Positions 1 to 5,991 of a DNA stretch of 10,313 bases are shown here, piece by piece (within the stretch, counting starts at the first letter, position 1; each line of letters starts with the position of its first letter). Made by a program: the position numbers and the translations under genes. Source of the stretch: Candidatus Methanophagales archaeon (GTDB lineage Archaea > Halobacteriota > Syntropharchaeia > Alkanophagales > Methanospirareceae); NCBI GenBank assembly GCA_030621535.1, contig JAUXHM010000026.1, positions 1 through 10,313 of the forward strand, given 5' to 3'. The notes under the pieces are model-generated. The model saw nothing but the letters and a program-made list of their open reading frames with translations, was not told where the DNA came from and made no database searches.

Positions 1-1187
1 TCACTTTTTATTACTATTGTCCTGTACGAAGCGTCCCTGCCTATCACGCCACCCTTCTTCCCCTTCTCCATCACTAAAACCGGAAATTCCTTTCCTACCA
101 ATTCCGTGTTCTTTGCGAACGCAATCCGGTGATAACTGGCGGAGAAAATTCTCGACCTTCTTTTCTTCTCGCGTTCCACCAAATCCTTCTGTTTTGATGC
201 TTCTGTCCCGGGTCTCGATGAGAACCTCGTTATGTTCACTTTTTCTGGCTTTACCGTCTTCAATAGGTTCAAAGAAGAACCAAAATCCTCTTCTGTCTCG
301 ATCGGGAATCCAACGATAAAATCCGTGCAGATTGTGCTGCATTTGAACCGTTTTCGTATGGTTTTCACTATCTCACCGAAATCCGCAGCTTTGTAGTTCC
401 TTCTCATGTCTCCCAGCACCTTATCCGAGCCCGATTGCACGGGTACGTGAAAGAAATTGAAGATTTTTTCGGATTCAAACGCATCCAGAAGTTCATCCAG
501 AATACGAATCACCGTGAAGGGGTTCATCATGCCTACTCGTATTCTGAAATCGCCTTCTACGGCGGTTAGCAGTTCTAACAATTCAGGAAGTTTCGGGTAA
601 TTTATACCGAAGCCGTCCCAGCCATAAGCACTACAATCCTGAGCAGTAATTCGTATTTCCTTCGCACCGCGTTCAACCGCACTTTTAACTGCTTTGCATA
701 GTTTATCCGGCGCATAGCTTCTCAGGTCGCCTCTCGCTTGTTTCACGATACAATAAGTGCATCTACCTACGCAGCCCATTGCTATTGGGATTACGGCAAT
801 CACGCCATCAAAATCAAGCTCAAAACCGCATTCAAGCTCTTGCTCTTCGCTATCTCGAATATCAAGCGGAGTCACCATTGTTACATCTTCGCCTAAAAAG
901 GTCTTTACCAGCTCTGGCTGTGCCGCAGCCATACAACCTGCTACAACCACCTCTTTACCCTGCTCTTTTAACTCCTTTATTCGTTTTAGCACGTTTAGTT
1001 CCGTCCTTTTCGTTACGGTGCAGGTATTCACGATGACAATGTCTGCTTCACGAGCTTCAACTATCTTATGTCCCGCGGTTTTCATAATTGTTCGCATTCT
1101 CAGCGTGTCACCCACGTTAGCCGTGCAGCCGAACGTTTCGATGTGAACTTTTGCATGTCCTGGAATTGTTGCGGCGAATAGATTCAT
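1..1187 (-). CDS. Archaeal MiaB-like tRNA (t6A37) methylthiotransferase, 3' end beyond window
   Basis: Radical SAM enzyme expected to add a methylthio group to t6A37 of tRNAs (family knowledge: archaeal e-MtaB/CDKAL1 branch). I translated it from ATG at 1187; the frame stays open for 395 codons to base 3 with no stop, so the gene is cut by the window edge and is not a pseudogene. The N-terminal UPF0004 domain carries three cluster cysteines: Cys21 (ETFGCTANVGD), Cys56 (VNTCTVTKRTE) and Cys85 (VVAGCMAA). The radical SAM motif is CVGRCTYC at Cys139, Cys143 and Cys146, followed by a SAM-domain core with QSGSDKVL and DFIVGFPIETEED. The last 32 visible residues (VGKEFPVLVMEKGKKGG onward) look like the start of a TRAM RNA-binding domain. 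It is transcribed divergently from idi2. An open frame at 1-342 on the same strand is an out-of-frame shadow of this gene. A MiaB-type substrate (i6A) is less likely, given the archaeal setting. Confidence 0.93.
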   Translation of the reverse strand, partial: MNLFAATIPGHAKVHIETFGCTANVGDTLRMRTIMKTAGHKIVEAREADIVIVNTCTVTKRTELNVLKRIKELKEQGKEVVVAGCMAAAQPELVKTFLGEDVTMVTPLDIRDSEEQELECGFELDFDGVIAVIPIAMGCVGRCTYCIVKQARGDLRSYAPDKLCKAVKSAVERGAKEIRITAQDCSAYGWDGFGINYPKLPELLELLTAVEGDFRIRVGMMNPFTVIRILDELLDAFESEKIFNFFHVPVQSGSDKVLGDMRRNYKAADFGEIVKTIRKRFKCSTICTDFIVGFPIETEEDFGSSLNLLKTVKPEKVNITRFSSRPGTEASKQKDLVEREKKRRSRIFSASYHRIAFAKNTELVGKEFPVLVMEKGKKGGVIGRDASYRTIVIKS

Positions 1188-1284
1188 TTTTCGTTTATGC
1201 ACTCTATTTTATCTTATCCTATCATAACAAATATATTGTAATTTCCATGAAAGCACATGCGTGTGATGGGGCGGAAAAGCCAAA
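1188..1284. promoter_or_regulatory. Divergent promoter region between tRNA methylthiotransferase and idi2
   Basis: This 97-bp AT-rich gap separates two divergent starts. A near-palindromic AAATATATTG at 1229-1238 is the best TATA-box candidate. It lies 47-56 bp upstream of the idi2 ATG and about 42-51 bp from the opposite ATG, so it could serve both directions. Ahead of idi2 there is only a weak purine-rich stretch (GGGGCGG at 1268-1274) as a possible ribosome binding site, and none is obvious for the left gene. This assignment rests on base composition and spacing only. Confidence 0.4.
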
Positions 1285-2439
1285 ATGAACCAAACATCGA
1301 GAAGGAAAATAGAGCAGCTTCGGATTTGTGCGGAAGAGGAAGTAGAAACGCGAGAAGATTGCTTTGCAGACGTCAAGCTTGTTCATGTTGCATTACCAGA
1401 AATAGATAAAGACGAGATAGATTTGAATACGGAGTTCTTGGGCTTTTCGTTTAATTATCCTGTGATGATTGCTTCTATGACCGGGGGGCATCCCGCGACG
1501 AAGCGAACGAATAAAGTGCTTGCAAAAGCTGCTGAGTCGCTTGGCGTGGGTATGGGTGTTGGTTCTCAGCGAGCCGCGCTGGAAAGTAGTGAGCAGGAGG
1601 ACTCTTTTCGTGTGGTTCGTGACGTTGCACCCAATTCGTTCATCTATGCGAACTTAGGGGCTCCACAGTTAAAGGAATACGGAATAGAGGGCGTTGAGCG
1701 CGTTATCGAGATGATAGATGCGGATGCAATTGCTATACATCTTAACTTTTTACAGGAAGCCATTCAGCCGGAGGGCAATGTAGATGCAAGTGGTTGCTTA
1801 GCTTCGATAAAAGACGTATGCGAAGCGATAAAAAAGCCCGTGATTGTAAAAGAAACAGGAGCGGGAATCAGTTACTGGGTCGCAAAGAAGCTGCATGAAG
1901 CAGGAGTATCTGCGATAGACGTGGGCGGTTTAGGAGGCACGAGTTTAGCAGCAGCAGAGATATACCGTGCGAGAGCAGAAGGAGACAAATTAAGCGAACA
2001 TTTAGGCAATCTTTTTGGGTGGGATTGGGGCATCACAACGTTAGAAAGCGTCGTGGAGTGCTGTGCGCTTCCTTTCTCCATTCCTGTGATTGCTACGGGT
2101 GGAATAAGAAATGGTCTCGACATCGCAAAAAGCATGGCTTTGGGTGCAGACCTGTGCAGTGCTGCTTTGCCCTTCCTGAAACCTGCAATGGGAACTGCGA
2201 ATGCAGATGCTGATACGGATATAGATGCCGACGCAGAGAAAGTGACAGTAAAAATAAAAGAGATGGGCGAGGAGTTAAAGGTTGCAATGTTCTTAGCAGG
2301 CTGTAAGAGCACGACAGAACTAAAGGAAGCAGAAGTAATCATTACGGGTAAGGCGAAAGAGATAGCGGAACAAAGGGGCGTTATCGAAAGGTTAAAGCGG
2401 AAAAAGAGGCAGTCTGGCTCGCAAATGCGTTTAAAATAG
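1285..2439 (+). CDS. fni: Type 2 isopentenyl-diphosphate delta-isomerase (FMN-dependent)
   Basis: Interconverts IPP and DMAPP in the cytoplasm using reduced FMN and Mg2+, feeding archaeal isoprenoid lipid synthesis (family knowledge). The 384-residue TIM-barrel protein shows the family motifs in order: MTGG at 65-68, GVGSQRAALE at 91-100, HLNFLQEAIQPEG at 152-164 (Gln161 and the Mg-binding Glu163), KETGAGIS at 189-196, DVGGLGGTS at 212-220 and ATGGIRNGLDIAKSMALGAD at 270-289. The ATG at 1285 opens at the usual family N-terminus (RRKIEQLRICAEE); an ATG at 1266 is out of frame. Three details differ from the usual pattern. Leu221 stands where GGTSW or GGTNW is common. Asn165 stands where Asp or Glu usually follows QPEG. 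An alternating Asp/Ala run occupies 306-318. It stands alone here, without mevalonate-pathway neighbours. It is about the normal length apart from that run and is very probably functional. Confidence 0.96.
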   Translation: MNQTSRRKIEQLRICAEEEVETREDCFADVKLVHVALPEIDKDEIDLNTEFLGFSFNYPVMIASMTGGHPATKRTNKVLAKAAESLGVGMGVGSQRAALESSEQEDSFRVVRDVAPNSFIYANLGAPQLKEYGIEGVERVIEMIDADAIAIHLNFLQEAIQPEGNVDASGCLASIKDVCEAIKKPVIVKETGAGISYWVAKKLHEAGVSAIDVGGLGGTSLAAAEIYRARAEGDKLSEHLGNLFGWDWGITTLESVVECCALPFSIPVIATGGIRNGLDIAKSMALGADLCSAALPFLKPAMGTANADADTDIDADAEKVTVKIKEMGEELKVAMFLAGCKSTTELKEAEVIITGKAKEIAEQRGVIERLKRKKRQSGSQMRLK

Positions 2440-2460
2440 TTCGGGATAAAAAATAAATTA

Positions 2461-2483
2461 TAGACACAGATTAACACAGACAA
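2461..2483 (+). repeat. Short ACACAGATTA-type dispersed repeat
   Basis: ACACAGA occurs twice with a 10-bp step (2464-2470 and 2474-2480) around ATTA. It lies 21 bp past the idi2 stop, in the convergent spacer before gyrA. It resembles the reverse complement of the two longer copies at 5332-5359 and 7877-7904, so I place it in the same family as a shorter or more diverged member. It has no coding role. Confidence 0.6.
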
Positions 2484-2521
2484 GATGAAACGAGCAATGC
2501 CAATGCCACATTTTAGAATTT

Positions 2522-2548
2522 ACCGCAGAGAACGCTGAGTTCGCAGAG
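2522..2548 (+). repeat. Three-unit 9-bp repeat (NNCGCNGAG), single-arm copy
   Basis: Three tandem 9-mers are present: ACCGCAGAG, AACGCTGAG and TTCGCAGAG. It lies in the convergent spacer between idi2 and gyrA and is preceded by TTT, as is the element in aroC. It matches one arm of the inverted pair at 8170-8238. No opposing arm is visible downstream, so this is a solo half-element. The rest of the 171-bp spacer (2440-2610) holds nothing else I can name. Confidence 0.7.
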
Positions 2549-2610
2549 AAAATTAGATGCCAAAATAGGGTTAGAGTTAGTTGTCCCATATCAGTAGCCA
2601 CACCAAACCG

Positions 2611-5211
2611 CTAAACCACCTCCACGCCCACCACTCGCTCACCTTTCTTCACACTCATTAACCTCACACCTCGCGTGTTCCTGCCCTGGGTGGGGATGCT
2701 CCGTGCAGAGATTTTCGTTACCATACCCTCAGAAGTGGAAATTATCAGGTCGTTATTGTTCTTTACCTGTTTTATACACACTACTTTACCTGTTTTTTCT
2801 TCAACTTTAAGTCCAATTACGCCTTTACCTCCCCTGTGCGTTTCTCTATACGCATCTAACCGCGTCCTTTTTCCATAACCCTTCTCCGTTATCGTAACGA
2901 CTTTTTTTATCTCTTTCGACTCGCCGTAATCCAAGTCTATAGCGTCTATACTTGCGATCTCATCGCCCTTTGCCAATCGCATTCCTCGTACTCCTGCGGC
3001 ATACCTGCCCATCTCTCGCATTTCTTCCTCGTGGAACACGATTGCCTTACCGTTTCGCGAAGCGATGACAATTGCGTTCTTTCCCGTGTCTGCATTGTTG
3101 CGCTCGTCCTCACGGCCCAGTTGCAGCTGCGTCTGCAGGCTCGGTAAGGGCTTAATCAACGCAACGTCAGCTAACGAATCGCCCTTTCTGTGGTCAACCT
3201 TAACCGCAACGATACCCGTGATGCGTATGGATTTCAGATTAGCGAGTGTGCTTCTTTTTACCACGCCTCGTTTGGTAGCGAAAACGATAAACGCGTCTGT
3301 CCTTGTTCCCGCAGCAATAGTTTTGTCCAGGTCTTCAGGGATAGGAATTAAGGCAGCGATTTTCTCCTTTTCTTCCTGCTCCTCCCCCGCCGGCAGCATC
3401 ATTTCTTGTGGGTTTAAGCTCAGTCCCGGGATATTCACCAACGGTCTGCCTTTCGCATGTCGGCTGCTTGGCGGGATCAGGTATGTCTTCACCTGATATG
3501 CTCTGCCTGATTCGGTAAATAGGATGAGACGTTCCCTTGTAGAAGCACGTGTGAAATTAGCCACCGCATCGCCCTCTTTCTTTTCAAGTACGGTTATTCC
3601 CTTCCCTCCTCGCCTTTGCCGGTTAAAAACGTTTGCAGGTAATCGCTTCACGTAATCACGCTGCGTAAAAAACAGGATTACCTCCTCGTCCTCTATAAAA
3701 TCTCGCTCGCTTAACTCCACCATCTCCTCCATTTCTGTTCTTCTCGCATCGCCGTACTTCTTCTTCAGGTCTATCAGTTCTTCTTTTATAACGTCAAATA
3801 CTCGTGCTTCAGATGCCAATACCTCCTTTAACCAGCCTATATTCGTCTCAAGCTCTGCCCGCTCTGTTTCTATCTTGTCGCGCTCCAGGGCGCTCAACCG
3901 CGACAGTTTCATTTCCAGTATCTCTTTCGCCTGCACCTCGCTAAGTGCAAATCGGTCCATCAGAGCGGCTTTAGCGGTTTTGCTATCGCTTGATGCTTTT
4001 ATTAGCTTTATCACCTCGTCAATACGCGATATTGCGATAATCAAACCCTCTAATATGTGTCTCCTCTTTTCTGCACGTTCTAATTCATATTGCAGCTTTC
4101 TAATCGTTACCTCTTTCCTGTGCTTTATGTAGCATTCAATCAGCTCCTTTAACGTTAATACCCGCGGCTCACCGTCCACCAGCGCGAGATTAATCACACC
4201 AAACGTAGTTTCCAATTGTGTGTGTTTATACAACCGATTCAAAACGATAGATGCATTAGCGCCAGTTTTTAATTCTACCACAATTCGCATGCCCTCTCGG
4301 TCGGACTCATCGCGCAGCCCGCTAATGCTCTCTAACCGAGATCGCTTTGCAAATGCCGCTATCTCTTCCACCAGTTTGCTTTTGTTCACCTGATACGGTA
4401 TCTCGTGTATGATAATTCGCTCCCTGTTTGCCTTTGTTTCTATCTCCGCCTTTGCTCGTATTCGTATGCTGCCTCTGCCCGTCTCATACGCACTCTTTAT
4501 TCCCGCGTAGCCAAAGATAATGCCGCCAGTAGGGAAATCAGGAGCTTTTATTATTTGCCTTAACTCCTCTATGCTCACTTCTGGCTCGTCTATCACTCTT
4601 ATTATACCATCAACAACTTCTGCTAAGTTATGTGGCGGCATGTTCGTAGCCATACCAACGGCAATACCCGAAGAGCCGTTTATCAGCAGATTAGGTAGTT
4701 TCGCAGGCATCATCTGCGGTTCTTTCAACGTATTGTCAAAGTTAGGACCCCATTCAACCGTATCTTTTTCGAGGTCAACGAGCATCTCCTCCGCTATTTT
4801 TGACAGCCTCGCTTCGGTATATCGCATTGCTGCAGCGGCATCGCCGTCAACACTGCCGAAATTACCCTGACCATCGACTAAAGGGTATCGGTAAGAGAAA
4901 TCCTGCGCCATTCGCACCATTGTGTCGTAAACAGCAACGTCACCATGAGGGTGGTATTTACCTAACACGTCCCCCACTATCCTCGCTGATTTCTTATGCG
5001 GTCTATCGTGTCTGACGCCAAGTTCATGCATTCCGTATAAGATACGGCGATGGACGGGTTTCAGCCCATCACGTGCATCAGGAAGAGCTCTACCTACAAT
5101 TACGCTCATCGCATAGTCCATATACGAGCTCTTCATCTCGTCTTCCACACTGACTTCTATTACACGCTCACGTTCTTGCTCCGCTTCTCCTTCATGCTCG
5201 TTTTCGTTCAT
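2611..5211 (-). CDS. gyrA: DNA gyrase subunit A
   Basis: Breaks and rejoins DNA in the A2B2 gyrase that introduces negative supercoils using ATP hydrolysed by GyrB. The 866 residues are near the bacterial length. The breakage-reunion domain starts around residue 17. It contains [11 protein letters not shown] at 87-97, [12 protein letters not shown] at 113-124 and the catalytic Tyr131 in [10 protein letters not shown] coiled-coil tower follows at about 365-495. The C-terminal beta-pinwheel begins with the GyrA box QRRGGKG at 532-538, which marks gyrase rather than topoisomerase IV; a later blade carries HRGGKG near 792-797. Numbering runs +9 relative to E. coli, so the Ser83 position is Val92 while Asp87 is kept as Asp96. 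A polar stretch at about 691-711 looks like a loop insertion. The start at 5211 gives a short acidic tail before the conserved domain, with no clear ribosome binding site. No gyrB is adjacent. Archaeal gyrases are regarded as bacterial acquisitions. Confidence 0.98.
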   Translation of the reverse strand: MNENEHEGEAEQERERVIEVSVEDEMKSSYMDYAMSVIVGRALPDARDGLKPVHRRILYGMHELGVRHDRPHKKSARIVGDVLGKYHPHGDVAVYDTMVRMAQDFSYRYPLVDGQGNFGSVDGDAAAAMRYTEARLSKIAEEMLVDLEKDTVEWGPNFDNTLKEPQMMPAKLPNLLINGSSGIAVGMATNMPPHNLAEVVDGIIRVIDEPEVSIEELRQIIKAPDFPTGGIIFGYAGIKSAYETGRGSIRIRAKAEIETKANRERIIIHEIPYQVNKSKLVEEIAAFAKRSRLESISGLRDESDREGMRIVVELKTGANASIVLNRLYKHTQLETTFGVINLALVDGEPRVLTLKELIECYIKHRKEVTIRKLQYELERAEKRRHILEGLIIAISRIDEVIKLIKASSDSKTAKAALMDRFALSEVQAKEILEMKLSRLSALERDKIETERAELETNIGWLKEVLASEARVFDVIKEELIDLKKKYGDARRTEMEEMVELSERDFIEDEEVILFFTQRDYVKRLPANVFNRQRRGGKGITVLEKKEGDAVANFTRASTRERLILFTESGRAYQVKTYLIPPSSRHAKGRPLVNIPGLSLNPQEMMLPAGEEQEEKEKIAALIPIPEDLDKTIAAGTRTDAFIVFATKRGVVKRSTLANLKSIRITGIVAVKVDHRKGDSLADVALIKPLPSLQTQLQLGREDERNNADTGKNAIVIASRNGKAIVFHEEEMREMGRYAAGVRGMRLAKGDEIASIDAIDLDYGESKEIKKVVTITEKGYGKRTRLDAYRETHRGGKGVIGLKVEEKTGKVVCIKQVKNNNDLIISTSEGMVTKISARSIPTQGRNTRGVRLMSVKKGERVVGVEVV

Positions 5212-5257
5212 TTCTGAGATATGTTAAGATTAAAGGTGTTTGAGTAATAAAAACACT

Positions 5258-5280
5258 TTTTCTTTTTAGAAAAAAGAAAA
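5258..5280. repeat. Perfect 10-bp AT-rich inverted repeat
   Basis: TTTTCTTTTT and AAAAAGAAAA flank a 3-base centre (AGA). Both flanking genes are transcribed away from it, so it is unlikely to be a terminator. Its CTTTTTAGAAAAAA core recurs in inverted orientation at 5986-5999. Confidence 0.55.
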
Positions 5281-5331
5281 CCTGTGCTAAAAGAAAAACA
5301 AATACTATGTTCTTTTGAAGAAAAGGTTTCT

Positions 5332-5359
5332 CGTGAAAATCTGTGTAATCTTGTGGTTA
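5332..5359 (-). repeat. 28-bp dispersed repeat, copy 1
   Basis: Begins CGTGAAAATC on the plus strand and ends CTTGTGGTTA. It differs from 7877-7904 at a single base (T versus A after CGTGAAAATC). On the minus strand it reads as an ACACAGATT-type repeat like the copy at 2461. In the reading frame of the following gene it would encode VKICVILWL, which does not belong to the DUF488 fold. Confidence 0.85.
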
Positions 5360-5371
5360 ATACTTTTTAGA

Positions 5372-5887
5372 ATGACTATAAACGTAAAGAGGCGTGAAAA
5401 ATTGAAACTATGGACGATTGGAACAAGTAACAGGAGCATAGAGGAGTTCTTGAGTTTGCTCGTGGCATATCAGATAGAAGCGATTGCGGATGTGAGACGG
5501 TTCCCCAGGTCAAAGCACAAGCACTTCGAGCAGGCGAACCTGGAAGCGAGTTTGAATCGCAATGGCATAGAATATCATCACGTTACCGAACTCGGCGGCT
5601 ACCGGAAAGGAGGATACAGGAAATATATGGAAACAGAAGAATTCAGACGTGGTCTGGTTTATGTTGAATCACTCGCATCCACAAAAAGAGGGGCAATTAT
5701 GTGTGCGGAACTTCGCTACTCGCAATGCCATCGCAGATTTATCGCCGATGCGCTGGCACTGCGTGGGCATACGGTAATGCACATAATAGACGCGAAGACG
5801 TGTTCTGAACACAAAATGCGAAAGCGTAACGGTAAGTACGCGAATGAGACGTTAGATGCGTTTTTACATGCTCCGCCGGGGATTTGA
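5372..5887 (+). CDS. DUF488 family protein
   Basis: Conserved protein of unknown biochemical role. Family marks are visible: an N-terminal KLWTIGTSNRSIEEFLSLL strand-helix, DVRRFPRSKHKHF, a YHHVTELGGYRKGG segment, and the C-terminal CAELRYSQCHRRFIADAL motif with two cysteines and His-Arg. The frame is open from an ATG at 5315, but that extension is made of the dispersed repeat at 5332-5359, so I reject it. The ATG at 5372 gives 171 residues. A TTG at 5402, preceded by GAGG at 5389-5392, would begin exactly at the conserved KLWTIG and is a serious alternative. The stop lies inside the antisense of the tRNA-Glu gene, so the last residues (APPGI) are read from the tRNA's 3' half. It is divergent from gyrA; no functional partner is evident nearby. 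Confidence 0.87.
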   Translation: MTINVKRREKLKLWTIGTSNRSIEEFLSLLVAYQIEAIADVRRFPRSKHKHFEQANLEASLNRNGIEYHHVTELGGYRKGGYRKYMETEEFRRGLVYVESLASTKRGAIMCAELRYSQCHRRFIADALALRGHTVMHIIDAKTCSEHKMRKRNGKYANETLDAFLHAPPGI

Positions 5888-5943
5888 ACCCCGGTCGTGG
5901 GCTCGAGAGGCCCGCATGCTTGGCCGAACTACACCAGCGGAGC
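5869..5943 (-). tRNA. tRNA-Glu (anticodon CTC)
   Basis: On the minus strand the 75-nt cloverleaf has acceptor arm GCTCCGC paired with GCGGAGC, discriminator A at 5869 and no encoded CCA. The T arm is CGGGG-TTCAAAT-CCCCG. The anticodon loop is CTCTCGA closed by GGGC/GCCC, with U33 before the anticodon CTC (bases 5907-5905), which reads GAG. The outermost anticodon-stem pair (27-43) is C and A, a mismatch. The D arm closes GTGT with GCAT using two G-U type pairs. No intron is seen. It lies 48 bp downstream of the atwA stop on the same strand. Its 3' 19 bases overlap the end of the opposing DUF488 gene. Confidence 0.93.
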
Positions 5944-5948
5944 AAAAC

Positions 5949-5967
5949 CTTTCTTTTAAAAAGAAAG
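5949..5967. repeat. Perfect 9-bp AT inverted repeat upstream of tRNA-Glu
   Basis: CTTTCTTTT and AAAAGAAAG flank a single A. It lies between the atwA stop (5992) and the tRNA 5' end (5943). On the minus strand its centre, TTTTTAAAAG, could be a TATA-like element for the tRNA, though it is closer than usual. It could also form a weak hairpin behind atwA, where it is followed by GTTTT. The sequence cannot decide between these. Confidence 0.4.
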
Positions 5968-5991
5968 CTTTACCAAAGATAAAAGTTTTTT

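Larger units (their letters stand above)
5212..5371. promoter_or_regulatory. Divergent region between gyrA and the DUF488 gene
   Basis: This 160-bp AT-rich stretch must contain promoters for both genes. On the gyrA side an interrupted inverted repeat (GTGTTT near 5236 and AAACAC near 5251) lies 25-45 bp upstream of the gyrA ATG and could be an operator or chance. The stretch also holds a perfect AT hairpin (5258-5280) and a dispersed repeat (5332-5359). I cannot single out a convincing TATA box. Confidence 0.35.

Noticed and set aside
1..342. 113-codon minus-strand open frame at the left edge
   Set aside because: It lies in another frame of the radical SAM methylthiotransferase gene, whose true frame continues uninterrupted through this stretch to base 3.
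1..1187. Possible frameshifted or broken methylthiotransferase gene
   Set aside because: Codon-by-codon translation from 1187 to base 3 stays in one frame with all expected motifs; it only lacks its end because the window stops.
1872..2483. 203-codon minus-strand open frame opposite idi2
   Set aside because: It lies antisense to a well-supported gene and its translation resembles no family I know.
2522..2548. CRISPR-like array
   Set aside because: The tandem units are 9 bp with no spacers, and no cas genes are nearby.
3065..3496. Long plus-strand open frames opposite gyrA, and similar ones opposite atwA, aroC and moaC
   Set aside because: They are antisense shadows of clear conserved genes, with low-complexity Ser/Leu/Pro-rich translations and no recognisable domain.
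2611..5211. Topoisomerase IV subunit (ParC)
   Set aside because: An intact QRRGGKG GyrA box at residues 532-538 and a full-length pinwheel domain favour gyrase.
5869..5943. tRNA as an integration site for a mobile island
   Set aside because: No integrase, no duplicated tRNA 3' fragment elsewhere in the window and no accessory genes were found.
5949..5967. Rho-independent style terminator
   Set aside because: The stem is pure A/T apart from two pairs at each side and would be weak; archaeal termination relies mainly on T tracts, so I list it only as an inverted repeat.
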